The translations under genes were made by a program, and so were the position numbers. Source: Micromonospora sp. NBC_00421 (GTDB taxonomy: Bacteria > Actinomycetota > Actinomycetes > Mycobacteriales > Micromonosporaceae). From it: a stretch of 64,000 nt of DNA. Every line of letters begins with the position of its first letter. The stretch's first letter is position 1. Shown here in pieces: positions 16,102-22,969 of this stretch. Location: contig NZ_CP107929.1 of the NCBI RefSeq assembly GCF_036017915.1, positions 3,007,501 to 3,071,500 of the forward strand. Reading direction: 5' to 3'. A model generated the notes under the pieces. It was not told the DNA's origin, did not search any database, and was given only the letters and a program-made list of their open reading frames with translations.

Positions 16102-16266
16102 GTGCCGCTGCCGAGCTGGCTGTCCTAGTCCACCGACGAGCGGCCGGACGCGCTCCGCGTCGACGACCGGTCGGTGTCCTGGGTGGAGCTGTGCCCCCGG
16201 CTGGTCGACGACCTCTCCCGCAACGCGGTGGGCACGGTGCGGAACAACCTGCTCACCGACGCCTGA
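16102..16266 (+). pseudogene. Decayed ORF with good ribosome site and early TAG
   Basis: AAGGAG lies 8 bp upstream of GTG 16102, but the frame meets TAG at 16126-16128 after eight codons. It then reads on for 45 sense codons to TGA 16264. The part after the TAG reads DERPDALRVDDRSVSWVELC, which resembles the N-terminal start of acyl-CoA synthetases and the neighbouring ligase (ADALRVGGRTLSSEDLQ). I read it as the stump of a former acyl-ligase gene; the identity is tentative because only about 20 residues support it. Confidence 0.4.
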
Positions 16267-16281
16267 CACCCGCCGTGGTGG

Positions 16282-16770
16282 CTACCCGGGCCCCTCCTGC
16301 CGTCTGGTGACGAGGAGGGGCCCGGCACCATCCCGACCCGGGCGAAACCGGGTCGGGAGGGTGACGGTGGTGAGGATCAGTCCGTCCTCGACCAGGAACC
16401 GGCCGGGGAAGGTGGTCACCTCCGTGCCGTCCAGCACCGGCCCGGGCACGAGCAGTCGGGCCGCGAACGTCCCGTCCGGTTCGACCACGATGTCCGCCTC
16501 GGAGAAGTCCAACCAGCGGCCGGTCAGCGGGAACCATGCCTTGTAGACCGACTCCTTCGCGCTGAACAGCAGGCGGTCCCAGCACACCGTCGGGTCGGTG
16601 GCGCGCAGCGCTGCCGTACGCGCCCGCTCGGTGGGCAGCGCGATCGCGTCGAGCACGCCGTCAGGCAGCGCCGCGTGCGGTTCGGCGTCGACCCCGACGG
16701 AGACGACCGAGGTCGCGGGGGCGAGGGCTGCGCACCGGTAGCCGTCACAGTGGGTCATGCTGCCGACCAC
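16282..16770 (-). CDS. Truncated Sfp/EntD-type 4'-phosphopantetheinyl transferase
   Basis: A 162-residue frame covering the C-terminal two thirds of an EntD-like PPTase: GSMTHCDGYRCA, the metal-binding VVSVGVDAEP and the catalytic FSAKESVYKAWFPLTGRW. Such enzymes are normally about 220-240 residues. The N-terminal 50-60 residues are absent: upstream the same frame still reads PGVPIWPAGVVGS, a normal family segment, but then meets the TGA that ends the ligase gene (16849-16851), and no ATG, GTG or TTG other than GTG 16770 is available. Function would be to load pantetheine on ACPs; with the N-terminal lobe missing, I infer it is inactive or a remnant. Confidence 0.7.
   Translation of the reverse strand: MVGSMTHCDGYRCAALAPATSVVSVGVDAEPHAALPDGVLDAIALPTERARTAALRATDPTVCWDRLLFSAKESVYKAWFPLTGRWLDFSEADIVVEPDGTFAARLLVPGPVLDGTEVTTFPGRFLVEDGLILTTVTLPTRFRPGRDGAGPLLVTRRQEGPG
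16286..16325. terminator. Perfect 13-bp GC hairpin
   Basis: Arms 16286-16298 (CCGGGCCCCTCCT) and 16313-16325 (AGGAGGGGCCCGG) pair perfectly across a 14-bp loop. There is no T-run, as is usual in GC-rich actinomycetes. It overlaps the last codons of the PPTase frame and follows the decayed ORF, so it could stop transcription from both sides. Confidence 0.65.
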
Positions 16771-16848
16771 CCCGGCCGGCCAGATGGGGACGCCCGGGCT
16801 CCACCGGGGCCGGACCTGGAGCTCAGGCCGGCGGCTCCTCCGGCCCCC

Positions 16849-18243
16849 TCACCCTGCCGCGATCAGCAGGCACTTCCTGACCCGACCCTGGGCGCTGCGG
16901 GGCAACTCGGTGAGGAAGTGCACGCGCCGGGGCCGGTGCACGGCCGACAGCATCCGTCCGACGTGGTCGATGAGCATCTGCGCGGTGAGTCCGTCCGCCG
17001 CCACGACGTACGCGACGATCTCATCCCCGAGGGCGCGGTGCGGCGTGCCCACCACGGCGGCATCGTGGACCCCGGGGTGGCTGAGCAGGACCTCCTCGAC
17101 CTGCCGGGCGGGTACCGGTCGGTCGCGGCAGTGCACCACGTCGACCCGGCGCCGACCGATGATCTGGTGGCAGCCGTCCGGGCCGACGGTGGCCAGGTCT
17201 CCGGTGGCGTGCCACCCGCCCGAGGGGGTCCCCTGATCCGTTCGGCAGACGTAGCCGCTGAACAGGGTCGGCCCGCGGATGCTCAGCTCCCCGGCGGACT
17301 CACCGTCGGCGGGCACCGCCTGCCCGTCCCGGCCGAGCAGGCGGGTCTGCACGCCGGGCAGGGGGTTCCCGGCGGTGCCGGCGGTTCCCGGTGCGCCGGC
17401 GCGGCCGGTCACCACGATGAGGGTCTCGGTGGTGCCGTAGCCCTGGATGAGGGAGTGCGAGGTGAGCAACCGGATCCGCTCGCTCACCGCCGGCGCCAGC
17501 GGCGCGTCGCCGGAGATCAGGATCCGCGCCCCGGACAGGGTGCGGGCACACCCGACATCCCGGGCGATGCGGGCCCACTGGCCGGGTACGGCCAGGTAGA
17601 TGGTGCCGACCGGACCGGTCGCCGGGAGTCCGTCGGAGTGGACGAGGCGACTACCCACCCGCAGCGCCCCGAACAGGCCGGCGACGAGGCCGTAGGCCCG
17701 GAAGAGCGGTGCCTCCTGGACGAGGATGTCGTCGGGGCTCCACCGCCAGGCGTCCGCGAGCAGGTCCAGCTCGGCCGCGATCGCCCGGCGGGAGATGCGG
17801 ACGCCTCGGGACGTCCCGCCGGCACCGCCGGTGTAGAGGATGACCGCGTCGGTGGTGGGTTCCGCCTCGGGCTGGGCGGCCCAGGACCGCTGCCGCAGGT
17901 CGACGGGGACGACGGGGACGGCCGTGCCGTCGGCAGTGGCGGTGGAGGTGGCACCGAGGAAGAGGTTCGCGCCGGACTCGCGCAGGATTCGGCGACGTTC
18001 CGTCGCCGTGGCCAGTGGCGGCACCGGCACCAGCGGAACGCCCGCCTGAAGGGCTCCCACCATGCCGACCATCGTCTCGATGCTCGGGGTGGCCTCGACC
18101 GCCACCGCCCGGGCCCCCCGGATCCGGTCGGCGACGGCGTTGGCGCAGCCCTGGAGGTCCTCGCTGGAAAGCGTCCTGCCGCCGACCCGGAGCGCGTCGG
18201 CCCGGTCGACGCCGGACCCGCGGAGCGCCGGCAGCAGAGTCAT
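16849..18243 (-). CDS. Acyl-AMP ligase-like protein with altered catalytic motifs
   Basis: A 464-residue member of the ANL (adenylate-forming) superfamily. The fold is present: ALRVGGRTL near the start, the A3 loop as ILYTGGAGGTSRGV, A5 QGYGTTET, A7 GWHATGDLA, GRRRVDVVHC at the hinge and a C-terminal subdomain ending GRVRKCLL. Typical enzymes have YTSGTTGxPKG at A3 and a catalytic Lys in PRTxxGK at A10. Here A3 has lost Ser/Thr and Lys positions and A10 reads RSAQGRV, with Arg for Lys. The protein may therefore be impaired, or carry out only thioesterification. ATG 18243 has only a weak AGGGGA site. It lies directly before the truncated PPTase. Confidence 0.7.
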   Translation of the reverse strand: MTLLPALRGSGVDRADALRVGGRTLSSEDLQGCANAVADRIRGARAVAVEATPSIETMVGMVGALQAGVPLVPVPPLATATERRRILRESGANLFLGATSTATADGTAVPVVPVDLRQRSWAAQPEAEPTTDAVILYTGGAGGTSRGVRISRRAIAAELDLLADAWRWSPDDILVQEAPLFRAYGLVAGLFGALRVGSRLVHSDGLPATGPVGTIYLAVPGQWARIARDVGCARTLSGARILISGDAPLAPAVSERIRLLTSHSLIQGYGTTETLIVVTGRAGAPGTAGTAGNPLPGVQTRLLGRDGQAVPADGESAGELSIRGPTLFSGYVCRTDQGTPSGGWHATGDLATVGPDGCHQIIGRRRVDVVHCRDRPVPARQVEEVLLSHPGVHDAAVVGTPHRALGDEIVAYVVAADGLTAQMLIDHVGRMLSAVHRPRRVHFLTELPRSAQGRVRKCLLIAAG

Positions 18244-19597
18244 CCGAGCTATCCCCTGTCGGCCGCGTCGACGGGTCTCGGCAGTGGCTGGAGCATCGCG
18301 CCAGGAACCCTTCGTACTCCGGGTGGGCGGGGGCCTCGGTGTCCGGTCATCTCCCGATCGGAGCGATGCCCCGAAATTAGGCTGCGCCAGGGTCGCGGAC
18401 AACCCCTAGCTTCGTCGCCGGTCCGTGCCGGGACGGGACGGTACGCAGGACGGCGAGGCCACGGGCGGCAACAGTCCCGCCCACGACGACCGGCGGCAAC
18501 CGTCCCGCCTGTGACGGTCGGATGGCGATCGGCGACCATCGATCGTAATCCGACTGCGGCCGGGCGAGGACGGCGGAGTCGGATGATCGTACGGATGTGC
18601 GCCTATCTCCCCCAATAGTTCCCCGATTCGACCGGAGCCTGAGCGACAGTTCGGACGGGTCGGCGGAACCGTGGCGCGCAACCGCGCCCACCGACGGCCC
18701 GGAATCCACGACACCGGGCGAACACCAACCGGCACTGATCGCGGATTCCGGCTCTCCTGATTGGCTCGCTGATTCAGCGGACAGTTCACGGCATGGGGCG
18801 AACCGATAGATTCCAGAAAGGCATCAAAGGGGCCGGAACCGGGCGGCGGAACCTACCGCGGATGCCGACATGCGACGGGGGTCGATCCGACGGAGAGACC
18901 CCGACGTCGCACGGACCGACACACCCGGGCGGGACCGGCCCCCGCCCGCCGCCCGGGTCGTCCACGTCGAACCGCCCATCGCCGTCGGGTGAGCGGCACA
19001 GCACCCGGATGACACAGGACCCCGCGCCACCACGCAGGGCGGGTCGCCAGAACGCCACGAACGACCCCATATCAGCCGACAACCCACCGTCGGGGCGAGA
19101 CCGCGTCCACGTGGAGCGCGCCACCACGCTCCGTCGACACCGGGCAGGCGCCGACGGGCCGGACGCCGCCGCCGACCGGAAGCGCTCCCACCGTCGAGGT
19201 CGACGGGCACGTTCACGAACGCAATGCCGGTTCCCTGAATACAGATTGGCAGGTAGCCTGCAAAGCGCCCCGACCCAAACCGGGAGAGGATGTTCGATGT
19301 CACGCTCCGAATCGCCACTATGACGTTACGCTGCCGATCGAACGAAGCTCCGTCCGGCCAGTGGCGCGACAGCGTAGCTTTGTCGATCCTTCACATCGTT
19401 TGACTTGCCGCTCAATTGCCGGACTGCCATACTCCACACTATGCACTGAGATCGATGGCCGGGGGCACGGCGGAGCAGCCTCCGAATTATGGAATGCACC
19501 GGTCACAAGCCGCACGAACGCCATCGACCTCCGCAGCATAATTGTCAAGGATTTGTGGGTCTCTGACTTCGTTGAGTGACATGGGAGACCACAGCGG
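18244..19597. other. Long non-coding region between divergent ligase and LAL gene
   Basis: About 1.35 kb with no gene I can support. Open frames here have compositions unlike proteins (Arg/Pro/Gly-rich). From about 19210 to 19597 the DNA becomes notably AT-richer than the rest of the window, as expected for a promoter and untranslated leader of the regulator at 19598. No repeat, tRNA or mobile-element end was seen. Confidence 0.5.
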
Positions 19598-22414
19598 ATG
19601 GACAACCAGGCGACCTCGGTCACCGGCACCCGCCAAGGGACCGGCCCGATGACGCTGATCGAGCGGGATCGGCAGCTCGACATCCTGACGCATCAGCTCG
19701 ACGACCTGCTCCGGGCCGACGAGTCGTCGACCACGTCGGGACCGGTGACGGTGGTGACCGGGCCGGTCGGCGTCGGCAAGACCAGCCTGTTGCAGGCGTT
19801 CGCCCGGCGCTGCGCCGAGGCCGGCGTCAGCGTCCTGGTCGCGAGCGCCTCGCGCAGCGAACGCACCGTGCCCCTGGAGATCATCCGTCAGCTCGTGCGG
19901 CAGGCGGCCCTGGACGAGAGCAGCCGGGACCGGCTCGGACGGCTGCTGGACCGGGGCACCCTCGCCTGGTCCGAGCCGCACGACGACGGCGGGGAGGCCC
20001 TCGCCCCGCTCACCGCCGCGATCGGCGGCGAGCTACTGACGATCGCCGAGGAGAATCCCCTGGTCATCGCGGTCGACGACGTCCACCACGCCGACGGACC
20101 CTCGTTGCGCTGCCTGGACTACCTGGCCCGGCGCGTGACCGGCCTGTCCGTGCTGATCGTCCTCACCGAGGCGCACCGGACCCGACCGTGCCACCCCACC
20201 ATCCACGCCGAGTTGGTGCAGCCGGCGCGGTCGCACCGGGTACGACTGCCCATGCTCTCCCCCGACGGGACCTACCGGGTGCTGGCCGACCGCCTCGGCG
20301 TCCCGGTGGGCCGCGCGACAGTCGACGAGGCGTACCGGATCAGCGGCGGCAACCCCCTGCTGGTGCACGCCCTGGCCGACGACCACCTCACCGGCGGCCA
20401 GGGCGACCGGCCTGCGACCGGGGAGGCGTTCCGCGAGGCCGTGCTCAGTTGCCTCTACCGGTGCGAGCACCTCGTCCTGAAGACCGCCCGGGTGCTCGCG
20501 GTGACCGGCGGGTCGGCGCACAGCCCGCTGGCGCCCCGACTCCTCGACCTCCCCGGTGAACTGGACGTCCACGCGGTGGACGCGTCGGCCAGCGCGGGCC
20601 TGGTCACCGAGGAGGGGCTCCGGCACCCGGCGGTCGGCCGGGCGGTGCTGGACAGCATGACGGTCGAGGAGCGTGGCCGGTTGCGACGGGCCACCGCCTG
20701 TCTGCTGCACGACGACGGCGCGCCACCCGCGCGGATCGCCCCGCACCTGCTCAAGACCGACGATCTGGACCAGCCGTGGATGCTCCAGGTGCTGCTGGAC
20801 GCCGGAGAACAGGCACTCGCCGACGGTGACGTCGACGCGGCCCGACAGTACCTGCGGCGGGCCAACCGGGACGCCGTCGACGAGTGCGTACGGGCGCGGA
20901 TCCGTTCCGCCCTGGCCCGCGCGGAGTGGCGGCTCGACCCGCAGGCCGCCGTCCCCCACCTGCTCGGCGTCGCCACCGCCGTCCAGGCGGGGCACCTCAG
21001 CACCCGGCAGGCCGCGGGTCCCTTCCAGTACCTGCTCTGGCACGGGCAGATCGACAAGGCGCTCGAACTCATCCGCCACCTGGGAGAACGGACCGATCGC
21101 AACGACCCGCAGTCCGCGACCGACCTGATCGTCCTGAAGAGCTGGATGGCGACCCTCTACCCGGGGGCTCCGGTCGGCAGCCCGACCGCCCACTCGGCGG
21201 GCCGGGACCCGCTGACCCTCGCCCGAGTCAAGCGGCAGCTTCGGGGGGTCACCCTGCTCGGCGCGGTGCTGGAGCGGGGGAACGCCAGCGCGGCCGAGGA
21301 CGCCCCCCACATGCTCGGCGCGCTCCGCCTGGACGACGAGACGAGCTTCTGGAACGCCGTCTGCGCGGTGATCGCGCTGATCTACGCCGACCGGCTCGAT
21401 ATCGCCGGTGACTGGTGCGAGCGATTGGACCGCAGCGCCACCGGCCGGCACCACACCCCGTGGGCGCTGCTCGCCGCCCTCGCCGGTGTCGTCGCCGGCC
21501 GAAGCGGTGACCTCCGCCGGGCGCGGGAGTTGACCGAGGTGGCCCTCAGCCGGCTCTCCCCCCAGGGGTGGGGCGTCATGATCGGCATGCCGCTCGCCAT
21601 CCGGCTCCGGGTGCTGACCTCGCTCCAGGAGTGGGACGAGGCCGCCGCCTGCCTGCGGACGCCGGTCCCGCCGGCCCTCTTCGAGACCCCGTTCGGCCTG
21701 CACTACCTGCACGCCCGCGGGTTGCACGCGCTGGCCACGGGCAACCCCGGGGTCGCGCTGGCCGACTTCCAGCTCTGCGGTCAGCTGATGACCTCGTGGC
21801 GGTTGGACCTGTCGTCCCTCGTCCCGTGGCGGACCGAGGTGGCCCGCGCACTGCGGCACATGGGCCGCCGGCAGCAGGCCGAGAAGCTCGTCCGGGAGGA
21901 GCTGGACCGACTGCGCCCGGACCAGGTGCGACCCCGGGGGGCCGCACTGCGGTTGCTGGCCAGCGTCGAGGAGGGCGCCGACCGTATCCGGCACCTGTGC
22001 GCCGCCGTACGACTGCTGCGGCAGTGCGGCGACCGGGTGGAACTGGCCCATGCGCTCATCGACCTGGGTCATGCGTACCAGCAGGCGGGCGACCTGCGAC
22101 AGGCGCGTGAGGTGTCCCGGTGCGCCCGGGTCGTCGCCGACGAGTGCGGCATTCCGGTCCTGCGCCCCACGTCCCGTGCCGGCCGCAACGGCAGCGCCGA
22201 CCGCAACGACGACGCGATCGTCCTGTTGACCGGGCTCAACGACACCGAGTCCCGGGTGGCCACGCTGGCCGCGCAGGGGTACACCAACCGGGAGATCGCC
22301 GAGAAGATGTACCTCACGGTAAGCGCCATCGAGCAGCGACTGACCCGCATCTACCGCAAGCTCGACGTCAACTCGCGCAGCGAACTGGCCGCCCGGCTCC
22401 GGCTCGACCGCTGA
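19598..22414 (+). CDS. LAL-family LuxR transcriptional regulator 1
   Basis: A 938-residue large ATP-binding LuxR regulator. Walker A is GPVGVGKTSLL (about residue 52), Walker B LVIAVDDVHHAD (about 160), followed by a long helical TPR-like middle region. The C-terminal LuxR HTH reads LNDTESRVATLAAQGYTNRE, then SAIEQRLTRIYRKLDV. Such proteins commonly activate polyketide clusters, and this one lies beside the PKS operon. ATG 19598 has GGGAGA upstream; an internal ATG at 19649 with AAGGGA would start right at the conserved LIERDRQL and is an equal candidate. Confidence 0.9.
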   Translation: MDNQATSVTGTRQGTGPMTLIERDRQLDILTHQLDDLLRADESSTTSGPVTVVTGPVGVGKTSLLQAFARRCAEAGVSVLVASASRSERTVPLEIIRQLVRQAALDESSRDRLGRLLDRGTLAWSEPHDDGGEALAPLTAAIGGELLTIAEENPLVIAVDDVHHADGPSLRCLDYLARRVTGLSVLIVLTEAHRTRPCHPTIHAELVQPARSHRVRLPMLSPDGTYRVLADRLGVPVGRATVDEAYRISGGNPLLVHALADDHLTGGQGDRPATGEAFREAVLSCLYRCEHLVLKTARVLAVTGGSAHSPLAPRLLDLPGELDVHAVDASASAGLVTEEGLRHPAVGRAVLDSMTVEERGRLRRATACLLHDDGAPPARIAPHLLKTDDLDQPWMLQVLLDAGEQALADGDVDAARQYLRRANRDAVDECVRARIRSALARAEWRLDPQAAVPHLLGVATAVQAGHLSTRQAAGPFQYLLWHGQIDKALELIRHLGERTDRNDPQSATDLIVLKSWMATLYPGAPVGSPTAHSAGRDPLTLARVKRQLRGVTLLGAVLERGNASAAEDAPHMLGALRLDDETSFWNAVCAVIALIYADRLDIAGDWCERLDRSATGRHHTPWALLAALAGVVAGRSGDLRRARELTEVALSRLSPQGWGVMIGMPLAIRLRVLTSLQEWDEAAACLRTPVPPALFETPFGLHYLHARGLHALATGNPGVALADFQLCGQLMTSWRLDLSSLVPWRTEVARALRHMGRRQQAEKLVREELDRLRPDQVRPRGAALRLLASVEEGADRIRHLCAAVRLLRQCGDRVELAHALIDLGHAYQQAGDLRQAREVSRCARVVADECGIPVLRPTSRAGRNGSADRNDDAIVLLTGLNDTESRVATLAAQGYTNREIAEKMYLTVSAIEQRLTRIYRKLDVNSRSELAARLRLDR

Positions 22415-22969
22415 CCCTCCCCCGGCACCATCAGACCGTCGGCGCCCTCTGACCTCGGCGGTCGGTGGCCGTGCGGACGAGGCGTGTGCCACGAAGAGGG
22501 GATAGCACCATGGGTAGGATAGTCATCACTGGTGGTCCGGCCTGCCGCGCTGACAGTCCGTAGTGTCACGTCGGCCGTCCATCCTGTCGTACCACCCGTC
22601 CGTCCTGTCATACCGCCCGTCCATCCTGGCGTTCCCGGCTGTTCACTCGGCTCGCCGAGGTGCTCCTCACGGCCAGCAGCGCAACCCCTAACGGCCCATT
22701 CGGACCACAGGTTAGCCCTCGTAATGGTGGGGTCTCGCGCCCGTTGTCGCACATCAATGCCGATGCCAGACTCCCTGCAACCGGTTCCGGCCGCTCGGTG
22801 GCGGGTTCCGAAGGGCAGGATCCAGGTCCACCCGGCGACACGGCCCGCGCACTTCCACCCCTACCCGAAGCACGGGTACGCGTGGCAGGGGCCGTGGTCA
22901 GCCTCGGGGTGGCGGTGCCGGGCGAAGTGACCCGCTCGGCACCGGGTATGAGAAAGGCTGACGCGAACG
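22415..22969. other. Intergenic region between the two LAL genes
   Basis: About 555 bp without a supported gene. It holds three tandem 21-bp repeats (22576-22638) and a stretch of more mixed base composition from about 22690 to 22770. Probably the promoter region of the second LAL gene. ORFs on either strand here are repeat-driven or arginine-rich and are not convincing. Confidence 0.5.
22576..22638. repeat. Three tandem imperfect 21-bp repeats
   Basis: Copies at 22576-22596, 22597-22617 and 22618-22638 all start CGTCCATCCTG or CGTCCGTCCTG and diverge slightly after the first 11 bases. Spacing equals two turns of B-DNA, which would place repeated protein sites on one face. They lie about 330 bp upstream of the second LAL gene. 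Confidence 0.75.

Noticed and set aside
18793..19323. 176-codon plus-strand frame in the long intergenic region
   Set aside because: Composition is dominated by Arg, Pro, Gly and Ser; no ribosome site or domain.
22351..22752. 133-codon minus-strand frame across the LAL intergenic region
   Set aside because: Its TGWTGG-like peptide repeats come from the 21-bp DNA repeats, and it overlaps the end of LAL1.
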